64,000 bases of DNA from Anas platyrhynchos (lineage: Eukaryota > Chordata > Aves > Anseriformes > Anatidae). The notes beneath the pieces were generated by a model that worked only from the letters and a program-made list of their open reading frames with translations, made no database searches and had not been told where the DNA came from. The stretch is from NCBI RefSeq assembly GCF_047663525.1, contig NC_092605.1, positions 1,116,001 to 1,180,000 on the forward strand. Reading direction: 5' to 3'. Of the stretch, positions 33,981 through 45,500 are shown piece after piece (within the stretch, counting starts at the first letter, position 1; each line of letters starts with the position of its first letter). Position numbers and translations under genes: made by a program.

Positions 33981-35665
33981 CCAGGCGCTGGGGCAAGCCA
34001 GGAGCGCGCGGGGCTGTGCCCGGCTCAGCAGCCTGGCAGTGCCCCCAGCCCCCTGCATCCCCTCCTGCCGCCCCCCAGCCCCTCCTAGCAGGCCTTGGGG
34101 CTGCTGTGGGGCTTTGATCCATCCACCTCTCAGCCTCAGCAGGCAACCTGCTGGGATCTGCCACTGGCCCTGCACTGTTACCAGCCCAGGTCCCCCCCAT
34201 GCCCCTGTCCTGCCTCCCCCAGCCCACCCGGTGCCTCCATCCCCGCCGCCCTCCCAGGCCCCACCACGGCGCTCTCCTTCTCCGCAGAGCTTTGTTCTCC
34301 CACCCACTCCCTGCTTTCTTCCGTCACTCCGGCTCCTCCCTGCGCTTGCTCTCCCCCGGCCCCACGGGAGCTGCTCCTCCACGCAGGCTCCCCCAGCTCC
34401 TGCTGCCAGCCCGGCACATGTGGCCCCGCGCCGGCACCGCACCACGGCACCGGTGCCACGAGAGCCCTCTGCCAGCACATCCCCAGCCCATGCCCGCATC
34501 CTGGGCCACCAATTTTATTTGCCATCAGTGACCCTGGGGACAGGCACTGATCCTGGCAGTGGTGCCCAGCCCAGCCCCGTGCCCCAGGAGCAGACGGCCG
34601 GGCTGGGAGCTGCTTCCCCAGCGCCCCACCGGCCCAGCTCCGTGCACCATCTCTGCCTGCCCCTGCCCTTCAGGCTAACGTGGGGTGAGTTGTGGTGCTC
34701 GCTGTGCCTCGCCCTCCTCCCCTGTGAAGTACCAGCGACCTACTTGGTGGCACGGATGGAGACCTGCTCAGCAAAGAGCTAGATGAGGGCTCGAAAGTGC
34801 TGTCAGCAGTATTTTAGCCTCCGTGCTGGATTTCAGTGCCACAGCTTCCACCTAATAAAATAAGAGCCCGAATTGTTCATCCTTTGCTAATCCTCCATAA
34901 ATGGCTTTACTTGATTCGTGCTTTGGGGGGTTTAACTGGCTGACAGTTGCTGACACACGCAGGGAATCTCCAATTTCATGGCAACTTTTCAGCCCCGACT
35001 CTCCAAAACCAAACCCCAAAATCTCACGTGTGCAGCGTGCCAGTGGCGGCACAGGGGAGGGACACAGCTGGGAAGGACCCGGGGGTCCTGTGGCCGTGGT
35101 GGGACCAGGGGGCACCCAGCTGGGCACCGAGGGCAACTGTGAGGCATCACAGCCACCCTGCCAGCATCCCGATGCCATCAGCGCTGCTGTGCACTTGTGC
35201 AAGGCCCCAGGGAGGTTTTCATCTGCCGGAGAGCAGCGACCGGCCCCAGGTGGTGGGGAGAGCCCCACGGAGCCCCCACACTGCTGCTGGAGGGGGACGG
35301 GAAAGGCAGCAGGCAGGGAGTGCAGCAGCCTGGAGCTCGATGGCACAGGTCAGAGCTCAGGTTGCAGCCGCATGTGGACGGGAACCACGCATCGATCAGC
35401 GGTACCCAGCCAAAGAGGCTGAGCGGGACGAGACGGCCGAGGGAACAGCACATCCTGCACCGGGGGCTCGGCTGGGTTTGCTCAGACCCATTAGGCCGAT
35501 TCCCCAAAGTGCCACGTCAGATGGCAGGAAAACCATATTAAAATTGCTTTGGAAACAAATAACTCCTGGCAGAGTGCGGAGAGGACCCACAGCAGAAGAC
35601 GCGCAGCGGCAGCGGGGCTGTGATGGGGAAGCCATCTGCGCCAGACAAAAAGCCCGGAAATTTCC

Positions 35666-35682
35666 TGTTAATCTCATTAACA
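35666..35682. promoter_or_regulatory. Perfect 7+3+7 inverted repeat, HNF1-like
   Basis: TGTTAATCTCATTAACA is a perfect palindrome with a 3-bp spacer. HNF1 sites are GTTAATNATTAAC (1-bp spacer), so the spacing is longer than the consensus. It lies in a lower-GC intergenic block. Confidence 0.4.
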
Positions 35683-36552
35683 AGTTGACACTCGCAGGTA
35701 CGCTCCTGCCTTGTGCCACACTGCACAGAGGGGTAGAGGAGGAGATTTTCCTTCTGGCTCCTTTTGTTTCTGCACGCCGTGAGCAGGGCACTGCTGCTGG
35801 CAGAGCGATTGTGGGGAGCCCCTGCCCCTCACACCCACGGTCCCAGCCAGGTAAGTTGGTGACAGAGAAAGCTTCTGCCACCTCGCCAGCCAAGGGAGCC
35901 CCGCTCCCTGCAACCAGCAGCCCCCTCCCTCCGTGCCCCCTCTCCTGCCCCTGCAGAGACACCACCAGGGCTGCGGAGCCGGGCGGTGAGGGCCGGGCGT
36001 CCTCTTGGTAGCGACTGGGGCCACGTCATGGCCAGAGGTGCGAGGGATCATCACCTGCCTTCAGGTTTTTTTTCTCTTGTGTATGACAGGAGGCTTTCCT
36101 GAGGCCACGAGGATGCAGGAGCTCCACCAACACCTCGCAGCCTCACCGTCCCCTCCCCGAGCAGCGATGTGGCCCCGCAGCCACCTCCCCAAAGGGATGC
36201 TGGGTTGCACGGACGAGCGTGCGCGTCTCCACCTCGCCACGAATCCAGGGGGTGCCGGCTATAACAGGGCCCCAAGGCAGCAAGTTTCCATGGGCTAAGT
36301 GCGTGGTGCATGAGAGGAACCCTCCCCAGCCCTGCTGAGCGCCGTCAGACCCCGGCTGTGCCACCGAGCCCCTGCTTTTGGCCACCAACACCCTAACTTG
36401 GTGCTCGCCCCAGGTGCCGGGGCGCGTGACCCGGCTGGGCGCGCTGGCGTGACGCCATGCTGATAATTAGGAAGGAGCCTAATGAAACTTCTAAAATAGC
36501 ACCATTTCCTCCACACACCTGCAGTCGAACTGGGTGGATTACATAAGTTGGT

Positions 36553-36566
36553 GTTGCCACAGCAAC
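36553..36566. promoter_or_regulatory. RFX X-box-like motif
   Basis: GTTGCCACAGCAAC matches the RFX X-box pattern GTNRCC(0-3)RGYAAC with a 2-bp spacer. It sits about 3 kb upstream of BAIAP2, in a lower-GC block with a TAATTA core at 36464-36469 (GATAATTAGG). Confidence 0.45.
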
Positions 36567-38206
36567 TTCGCTCCACCCGGGGCTGGAGGTGGACGGTGCC
36601 GCGTGCGTGGATGCGCCGTCACCCTGGGGAGAGACCGGGCGCAAAGGGGGTTTGGCAACGGGGAGGGCTGGCTCCACGGCCGGGGCTTGGGTCTGATTTC
36701 TGGGGCACGGGAACCCCGCTGGTGGCAGAGGTCTGGCGTGGGGGTGAGGTCCCTGCCTCGGGTCCTGCTCCTCCAGCCTGGCCCCCGCTCGGTCCCTGCC
36801 TGGCGAGGCGGCGGGCGAGGAGCAGCTGGAGGTGCTGCCTGGATGTAAGCAAACCCAGGGACTCCAACACCATGGTTACCCTGGGCACGCTCCAGCTGCC
36901 GCTGCTCCCTGGGGAGTGAATCACGGTAACAAAAAGACAGCTAACAGAAAAAAAAAAAATAAAAGGAGAAAGCAAAGCAAATGGTAGGGCACGAGGCGCA
37001 GGCAGGTTTTTCCTGCCACGAATTCCCAGGGCGCTGGGGGCAGGCGGCCCCGTGGTGGGATCGGCAGAAACACGGCCAGAGGGTGCCCAGCAGCGTGTTT
37101 GGACACGGGAAAAGCCAGGGGTAAAAGGAATTTGGTAAATCCCTTCCTTAATGTACGACTGAGAAATCAGTGGGTGCTTACAGATGAGGATTTGCTTTGG
37201 GAGCGAGGGGGTGCGAGGCAGAAAGGCTTTCAGTACTCAGATTTCCTGGGGATAGAGATAAAGAGAAGCAGAAGACAGGAGGAAAGGAGAGCAGTTCGGA
37301 GGCTGGGGGCAGGCCTAGATGAGCGCGATTCTCTGAGGGTCGTCCCAAAAGGCCTCTTTTATTACGAGAAATTACAAATCCTTTTATCTTCTCCACCAGA
37401 AGAACAGCTTGTTTGAATTGCTGGGCTGTCACACTGGAATTAGATGCAAGAACCCCCCACATTCGTGACGTAGCGAAGAACTTACATAACGCAACTAAAA
37501 ATAAGGTGATGGAGACGCGTATGGAGGCACTCTCTTCCCGGCCGCTTGCTCTGAAATCCCTCTCCAGCAGCAAAAAGCCAGCGGCGCCTTGGCCACGGGA
37601 GCAGCCCCAAACCTCGGGCAGGAGCAGCCTGGAGCATGAAGCAGAGCGTGGGCAGCGGAGGCCTGCCACCCGTGGCGATGTCCCCTCCAAGGCGATGTCC
37701 CACCCATGGTGATGTCCCACTCAAGGGGCTGTCCCCCCCCTTCTGTCCCCCAGCCCTAGCAGCAAAGGGTTAACCGGCCACACCAAAAAACGAGAAAAGC
37801 CTGCACACAGCCATAAATTCTTCTCTGTCTTCTGGTGTGGGAAACCTCTGAGAGGCCAAACTGGGATCCAGGTGTGCCCGGGCTGAGCAGCACCCCTGGG
37901 TGCCCCCCGGCTCCTCGCCTGCGGGAGATGGAGGGGAAGCAGCGGGGGGGGCAGGAGCAGAGCTTTGGGGCCGAGGTCTGGACTGGCTGGGGCTGCTCCT
38001 GCGGCTGCTGCTCGGAATCGATGGAGATGGCTGAGAAAAGCAGGCGAGGCTGCAGAACTACCTCACTGCTCCCCGTGGCCGAGGGGCAGGAGGGGAAGGA
38101 GGGAAATGCTCGCTCCGAGGGCCAGGAGAGGCTGCCCGTGGTGGTGCTTTGCACCCTGGCACCTCCAGACCCCAGATGCTCCTTGCTGGTGTGGCCACGG
38201 GCACAA

Positions 38207-38230
38207 AGGGACAGGGACAGGGACAGGGAC
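38207..38230 (+). repeat. (GGGACA)n short array
   Basis: Four head-to-tail GGGACA-type units (AGGGACAGGGACAGGGACAG). Four G3 runs with 3-bp loops could in principle form a G-quadruplex. Confidence 0.85.
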
Positions 38231-38310
38231 GAGCCCCTTGATGCTCTGGTTCAAGCGTGGACAGCACTGCAGGGAGCAGCAGGGGGTGGCTGCGTGGTGG
38301 GGACGGCCGT

Positions 38311-38385
38311 GAGGATGAGGATGAGGATGAGGATGAGGATGAGGATGAGGATGAGGATGAGGATGAGGATGAGGATGAGGATGAG
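38311..38385 (+). repeat. (GAGGAT)12 hexanucleotide microsatellite
   Basis: Twelve perfect GAGGAT units plus GAG. The unit is a multiple of three, so all frames stay open and give artefactual EDEDE or RMRMR ORFs. Confidence 0.97.
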
Positions 38386-38808
38386 CATGGTTTGGTGCTG
38401 GCCCTGGAGGCACACGCTGCTCGCATCCCTCGGGACCCACACAAAAGGCACTGCCATCAACCCGAGGGACAGCAGTGGGACAGCTCGATGGCCGGGAGGG
38501 CTGAGGGGACACCCGGAGCACCCCAGTGCTGGTGGGGTGAGGAGGGGAGAGCCCGGGGGGCAGCAGGCAGGGGCTGCCTCCCCTCCCCAGGCTGAGCCCT
38601 GCTCCTGGCTGCGCACAGACACCGTGTGCCCCGTGCCCGTGCCCACCCGTGGCACCCTCCTGTCCTTTCTGGACGGTGTCTGACAGCTTTCCCCTGGAAA
38701 AGCTGTGGGTCAGCTGTGGGTCAGGAATGGGGTCAGCACAGGGGGCAGCGAGGGTGTACGGCACAGCGGGGACTGCAGGGCATGGTGCAGGGTATTACAG
38801 GGGCACGA

Positions 38809-39198
38809 GATATAGGATGGGTACGGGATGGAGCGTCACGGGGTGTGGGATGGGGAAGAGTGGGGGCTATAGGATAGGTTATGGGGTGCAGTGGGGGGTA
38901 TGGATGGGGAATGGGAATAGGGAATGGGGTGTGGGATGGGAATTGAGTATGGGATGGGAATGGGGAATGGGATGGGAATGGGGAATGGGGTGCAGGATGG
39001 GAATGGGGAATGGGATTACGGGATGGGAATAGGGAATGGGGAATGGGATGGAAATAGGGAATGGGGCATGGGATAGGAATAGGGAATGGGATGGGACTGG
39101 GGTATGGGATGGGAATGGGATACAGGATGGGGACAGGGTATGGGATGGGAATGGGGTACGGGGTGGGAATGGGGTACAGGATGGGAACGGGGTGTAGG
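38809..39198 (+). repeat. G-rich minisatellite upstream of BAIAP2
   Basis: About 390 bp built from variants of GGGATGGGAATGGGGAAT, with dozens of G3-G4 runs on the + strand. It ends about 345 bp before the BAIAP2 start codon. ORFs within it (MGWEWGMG on one strand, PIPYPIPI on the other) are repeat artefacts. Confidence 0.93.
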
Positions 39199-39239
39199 AC
39201 AGGAGCGCAGTGGGCCACCACGGCCCATCCAGGGGGCAT

Positions 39240-39542
39240 GCACCAGACGGGGCACAGCACAGTGCCGCCCCCAGCCCCAGCCCCGGCCACCCCCGGTCTC
39301 CCCCGACCCCACAGCGCCCAGCACCCCGCACCGTGCGCCCTGCCCGGCCCGGCTCAGCCCTGCCCGGCTCAGCTCCTCCCTGCGGGCGGGTCGGGGCGGT
39401 GCGGGGCGGGCGGCGGCGGCCGGGAGCTGATAAAAGCGGCGGCCCCGCTGCGCTGCGCTGCTCTCCGTGCGCCCCGCACCGCCCGGCCCCGCTCCGCACC
39501 GTTGCGCACCGCCTGCCCATGGTGCTGCCCGGCCCGCCCGGC
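39240..39542 (+). promoter_or_regulatory. BAIAP2: BAIAP2 CpG-island promoter and 5' UTR
   Basis: Strong GC/CpG enrichment with GC-box-like GGGGCGGGCGG (about 39403-39413). A TATA-like TGATAAAAG lies at 39428-39436. If it is used, initiation would fall near 39460 and leave a short 5' UTR of about 80 nt. The exact start cannot be fixed from sequence. Confidence 0.55.
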
Positions 39543-39590
39543 ATGGCCCGCTCCGAGGAGGTGCACCGCCTCACCGAGAATGTCTACAAG
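39543..39590 (+). CDS. BAIAP2: BAIAP2 exon 1 coding part
   Basis: It encodes [16 protein letters not shown]. The ATG at 39543 has G at -3 and +4. The upstream in-frame ATG at 39519 has C at -3 and would add MVLPGPPG. Donor AAG|GTGAGC. Human begins MSLSRSEEMHRL. Confidence 0.9.
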
Positions 39591-42500
39591 GTGAGCCCGG
39601 CAACAGGTTTTGGGTTTTTTTCCCCCCCCCCCTTCTTTTTCTTTTTCCCTTTCCCTCATTTTCCTCCCCTCCTCCGCCGGGCGCGGGGGTTGCTGCGGGG
39701 GCGGCTGGAGTAGGAGGAGAGGAGGTGGATGAAGAGGAGGAGGAGGAGGAGGAAAGAGGAGGATGTGCTACCGCCGCCCGGGGGGGGGGGGGAGGCCGAG
39801 CCGCCCCCGCTCCCCCCAACCTCCCCGGAGCCTGCACGGAGCGCTCCGAGCCCCGCCGGGGGGGCGCCGCTGCCCGAGCCGCCCCCGGTCCCTCCGCAGC
39901 CCCGGGGCGCACCGAGGTGGGAGCGGGGCCGGGGGGCAGCGAGGGGCGGCCCGGGGGGGGCAGGGAGCGGCCCCCAGCCTGGGGGGGGCCCGTCCTAACC
40001 CCCCTGTCCCGGGTCACCTCGGGTCGGCACGGGCGAGCCCCGCCGGGGCGGTCCCTGCCTCTCCTCGGGTACCTGCGAGCAGTTCGCGTCCTGGAGCTGC
40101 TGGATCTCCACATTGCCCGATTTGCCCCTTTTTTCCCCCCCGTCTCTCTCAGTGGCATGAGAAAAAGGAAATGTTTCGTGCGCTTTGGTCTCCCCTCGTG
40201 CAGGGAGAGCTCTCTGCTCCGCTGGGTGCTGTGCTGAGCCCAGGGAACCTTTTTGTCCTGGCATGCGTGGGGGGTGTCATTTATTAAACCGGGAGGCTTG
40301 CGTGGTTCCCTGTGTCTGGAGTGGTCAGACCGAGTTACTTGTGAGCATTCAGGGGAAAAAAAACACCGACAGAAAAATTTAGCGTGAAAACCACCGAGGC
40401 AGGAAAGTTCCAAAGTCTCCTTTGGAACACCTCGGGCACAGCAGCTGCTCAAGCAGTGCTCATGGCACCCAAGCTGTTTGGCTGCTGGTGTAGGGCAGGG
40501 CTGCGGCTGGAGCGTTGTGCACGGGCATCAAGCAGCACATGGGATTTGGGTATCTATGGGACTCCATTTCACCCTCTAAATGCTGCTGGTCCATCAGTCC
40601 CTGTGCTTTTGTTACACACAGGCAGAGCCCATCACCCTAGGGTGCTGATTTAATGCCCCCAAGCATCCAAAATCTCCCCTCTCCTGGGCTCTTATCAGCG
40701 GGGCTGGGCGGGAGGTGCTGGAGCAGGGCGAGCACCGCGCGGTGCTTTGCAGGGTGCTTTGCACGCCCATGGTGTGCTCAGGCTCCAGGGGCAACTGCTC
40801 GGAAGGGTTTCAGCTGTGACTCAGGTGTTGTTTGAGGGGTGTTGTCCTGGGTGAGCTGCGGTGATGGCAGCTTGGTGGGGCAGGTAACAATTTCTCCAGG
40901 GCTCTGTGCGCACTGAGCGCGCAGGGTGGCTCTTGGGTGGCTTCAAACCCACCTTGGTGTTTGTCGTGACTGGAGGGGAGTGCTGAGAAGTTCTGCCCTA
41001 AGAACAACTGCACTTAGGAGTGCTGCTCCCCTGAGAACCCAGGGGTGGACGTTGGTCGTGCTCTTTGCTTGCCTCTGACCCTTGGCTCCATCACTCCTGC
41101 GCTGTGTGAGCCGTGGGGCTGGGAACTTGGCGAGGAGCTCGCAGCGAGCGGTTGCGCTGCCGGTGTCCAAACCTCACCTGGCTGAAGGTGGTGTGGGGTT
41201 GTCCCAGCACACCAGGTCCCAAAAGCAAGCAAAGGGAGTGTGAAGGTGACAGGCTGCAGTCAGGTCGCACCTGAATCTGTTTGAGGGAGCAGCCGGGGTG
41301 CAGAGGGTGAGAGCTTGAAGCTGGAGGCAAATCTTGTGGCTTTCCCCAGCGACATCCAGCTTCTCAGCGCTGGTGACTGGAGGAAGACAGTGATGACTGT
41401 ATTTGCATTTTCCTCAGTCAATGAGGTGCCTTTTCTCTGAAGATGATGGTGCTTTTCTTGGCTTCCGGAGGTGTTGCATGGGGTACGTGCAGGAAGCAGG
41501 CGTTTGCCTCTTTCTTGGAGGACTCGTGCAGCCCCGTGGAGCGCCGCGCCAGGGCTGGTGGCTCGGGGCAGTGTTGGCTGCGAGCTCCTGGAGCTCTGGA
41601 AGCTTGGGAATCTCCCAGTCCAAAATCAACCCTCAGTGCTTCGCATCCCCATTGCCAAAGTGGTTTTTATCCCGTGCTTTTCTGGCCTTTGCTGGAGCCT
41701 GAGCCGCACTTGGGGCAAAAATTGGGCCAGGAGGAGCTGAGCCAGAGGAAGGGGCTGAGGCAGGGGCTGAGTGCTGCCTCCCCCAAACCCGGGCACAGGG
41801 TGGGGGTGGCAGCAGCTCTGTGCCTCCCTTCCAGCTGCTGCCATCCTCTCCTCAGCTTCCAACCCCACTGGGGCCGTGGGGCCGCGCCGCTTCCCCTGCG
41901 GTGCCTGGAGCAGCTCTCGCAGTCGCTCCCCGTGCCCGGCACCCTTCTCCCCCAGCGCAGGCTTTCCTGAGGCGTTCTGCTTGGGAAGCCCATTGTAATT
42001 ATGTTCCAGAACCAGTGTTCACCCTCGGAGTGACTGTGCTAATGAGATGGTGGAGGAGCTGTCAGCCGCCCCCTTGCCGATGCTGCCACTACAGGCAGCT
42101 GCCTACACATGTGTAGTAATTACAGAGGGAGACGGAGGATGCTGGCACCTTCCACCAACGTAATCCCACCTTCCCCTGGCGCTGATTCACTTGTGTGGAC
42201 CTTGCTGGAGCAGCACAGCTGCGGGGCTGGCTCCGAGGGCTCTGCAAGCACGGGGCCGGGCAAAGCTCCTGCTGGAGGATCAGGCTCTGGACACCTTCCC
42301 GTGAGCCCGGGCTGCTCCTGGTGCAGCAGCTCCCGAGCCCTGCTTCGTCCTTCGCGCATCGCACGGAGCCTCGCAGGAAGGAAGGAGGGATGATTCCTCC
42401 TTCCCCCCCCCGAAGACAAATCTGTCTCACTTACGACAGATTAGATTACTGCAGTTTACAGGCCAACCTCCATTTCATTTTAGAGCCATTCCTTTGCGTG

Positions 42501-45500
42501 GAAGATTGCTTTGCAGTGGTGTGTGAATAGCTCTGCGCTCGGAGCAGGGTTTGCTTAAAAACACCCCAAACTCGGAGCCTCGTTGCCTCGCGCAAACACA
42601 GACACAATTTCTGATAGTCGCTTGCTCCACATCAGATATAATAAATGTTATTGCCAGCGTAACAGCCTCTTGCCTCATTATCTCCAAGTCCTGAGGGAAG
42701 GGGGGATTCTTGCTCAAGTGAATCAGAAGGGAAATGGTGGGTGGCTCGGTGTGTTTGGCAGCGGAGGGAAAACGCGCTCTGACAGAAGATGAAAGAGCTG
42801 GCCCCAGAAACCAGCCTGTGCCACCCCCAAATTTTGTGTGCTGAGCTCTCGGGCCCTTGGAGCGCTGGGTGCTTCCTGCACCCTGAGCTCTGGGGCTCCG
42901 AGGTGAGCCCTGCAGCACCTCTGTGGGTGCTGTGCTGGTGGCTGGGGAGCGCGCTGTGCCGAGCGAGCTGTGCCGAGCTGCTGCCCTGCACTGACTGCAG
43001 GAGGGTGCAGGGTGTGGAGACTGGGATCGGTGCCTTTTAGCGAGCAGGGCCCGGGGCTGTGGTGTTTTCACAGGGGCAGCCCGATTCTGCCGAGCTGCAC
43101 CTCTGTGGGCGTCTCGGCGCTGCGGCGGAGCTGACTTGCAGCTTTGTGCTGATCGGGCGCTTCTGGCGGTGTGGGGCTGCCCAAGCTGCTCCTTCCCCTC
43201 CTTCCCATGGCTCTGCCACGGTGTGGAGAGGGGTTTGTGAGCCCTGCTGCACCCCTCAAATCCACTGAAACATGCGGGTTACCAAGTGTTATCCAGAAGG
43301 TAGCTCACAAGCTGCCCAAGGTACCCCGAATGCGCCCTGTGCCGCTGGCTTTGCCTTGGGTGGCTCCTTGTGCTGCGCCTGCTCGCAGCTGGGGTTTTGC
43401 AGCCCTGCTGCTCGTGTTGCAGGGCGTAGGGCAGCTGGCTGCAAGCAGCCCCCACGCAGGCACTGGTCTTGCAAAAGCTCTTGGCAGAGCTGAGCCCTTT
43501 GGCACTGGGAGCAGTGGCCCCGCAGCCCCCAGCTCCCGGTGGCTGTCCTGGCTCACAGCAGAGCCCCTGGGGCTGGAGCTGGCTCTGCCGTGCGGTGCTC
43601 CTGCTTTTGGGATCCTGTGGGGTGCTCCCAGGGGGTGCCACCAGCCAGCGTGCTGCTGGTGCTCTGCACCCTGCAGGGCTTCAGCTCCCTCCAAGCCTGT
43701 ACCCAGGCTCTAGCCCTGAAGCTTGTGTGCCTCACCTCTGACATGGTGCCTAGGTGTGAAATTAAGTGGTTTACAGCTTAAAGAAGGGTTCCTGCTCTTA
43801 CCCTGCCCTGAAGACCACCCTGAGCCCTTCCACTCGTTCACAGCGAATTTTGGGATCTCTTGGCACAGTGGCCTTGCTGCTGGCAACGGAGGGATGCGGA
43901 ACAAGAGCTATCAGCAGCTCTGCTTGGGAAAGGCAGCTGCTGTGCTGTGTGTTACGGTACCTGAGACCCCAGGGACTTGGGATGGTGGGGGAATTCCTGG
44001 GGCAGAGCAGCGGGGTGTGTTTTAAGGTGCTGAGCATCCCTACAGCCAGCCCCACAGCGCCCAGAGCTGGGGCTCGTCCCACCACCGAGCTCGGGGCAGG
44101 GCGCGCGGAGGTGGTGGCAGCAACGGGGTTTGTTTGGACATTAAATATTAACACAGAAATAATGGAAGGCGTTCCCAAAGCAGGGCTGACCCATTTAGAA
44201 ACAAAACTTCCTCGTAGCTGAGCTGCCAGCGCGGGGTGGCTCTGCTGTAAGGAGACCCCCACGGAGCTTGGCACGGCCACGGCGTCCCGCAGGGGTGCTG
44301 TGGGGTGCCTTGGGGGTGTGGGGTGGGCTTTGGGGAAATCATGAAGCCTGTTCTTAATTTTTTTTTAAAGACTTCAGGGAGGCAGTGTGAAGGTCTGCCT
44401 CCTGTGCAAGGGAAACTTGATACAACGCGAGGCAGCTCCACTTCCAGCTTGTTCTTGGGGAGCACTCTTAATTGACTTTTAATTGTGGGCTGGTTATTAT
44501 GGCACTGGAGCAGCAGGTGAATCCTTGCTGTAGCACAAAGTGGAGCCCACTCGGAGGGGAGAGATGTTGAGCTCGCTTTCTGTGGACTCTTCTCCCCCCC
44601 CTAACTCACAGGGCTGTGTCCTGGAGACCTCGTGCTTTGCATTAGTTTCGTTTTTGGCAGCTGAAAAAAGCCATGCCAATCCCAGAGAGCTGAGTGGTAT
44701 TACCCAGGGAATTCAGCGTAGTGGAACAAAGCAAAGCCCTTTCAACCTTTGGCTGCCAGATTTCTTTTTTGTCTGTGTTTTTCTAAACTCTGCCCAGGCT
44801 GGCATGTGGAAGGCAAACAACTTGGGGGTGGTGCTGATGGAGCAAAATTTGAGGGAGGGCGAGATTTGCTTCCAGTACCAGAATTGCTCCAAATATCAGC
44901 TTTAGGGTAGCGTCTGGCAAACCTGGCTTCACCTTCCCAGCTCACAGAAGCCCCTGCAGGAGCACACAGACACACACAGACTGCTCCCTGCCCTCTCCGT
45001 GTGCCCCTCCGGGGGCTGCTGGCACACCGGTCCCCCCAGCAGGCAGCTGTGGTGCTGTGCCGGCTCTCCTGGGCACGAGAAACTTGTTGAGTCCCTGGTG
45101 TAAAGGTGTTTATCTTCCAGTGTTTGTTTCTTCCTGGTAGCTCTCCAGCTTCTCTGTGTTGGGGGATATGGAGGTGTTAGCTCTGGAGCTGGCTTCCTTT
45201 CCCACCGTGGCAGTGAAAATGAGGGCTGAAAAACTCTATTTTTATCTCTGGAGTGAAGAGCCCTTTTTTTTTTTTTTTATGCCCTTATCCTGCGGGGCTG
45301 TTTATGTTGGAGTCTCTAGGCCACGTCTTAAAGACATTCACTTTCAGCAAACTTCCTCCTAAGGGTTTCAGGGGTTTTATTTGGCCAGCACAAGTCGCCT
45401 CCCTCCCCTCCCCTTGGTTAGCGGGATCCTTTCTGCTTTGATTTGCTGCGTCGCTTCGTGCCTCTTGTGCCCCAGCCCCCTGCCTGGGGAAGATGTGCTG

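Larger units (their letters stand above)
33981..38300. other. GC-rich intergenic region, BAIAP2 side
   Basis: No coding gene is supported. GC-rich filler alternates with lower-GC blocks at about 34790-34935, 35500-35700, 36430-36570 and 37330-37510. These look like conserved non-coding elements and may be distal regulatory elements of BAIAP2 or CHMP6. ORFs such as 34947-36011 (+) cross several of these blocks without showing domain features. Confidence 0.6.

Noticed and set aside
34947..36011. 354-aa ORF on + in the intergenic region
   Set aside because: It crosses lower-GC blocks that look non-coding, has no domain, and shows low-complexity composition. GC-driven chance ORF.
38251..39290. 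Repetitive ORFs (RMRMRM, EDEDED, PIPYPIPI, MGWEWGMG) near 38.3-39.2 kb
   Set aside because: They are translations of the GAGGAT array and the G-rich minisatellite, not genes.
39571..40452. 293-aa ORF on - over BAIAP2 exon 1 and intron 1
   Set aside because: It is the antisense of the CpG island and purine/pyrimidine tracts; a serine run comes from the GAGGAG repeat. No evidence of an antisense gene.
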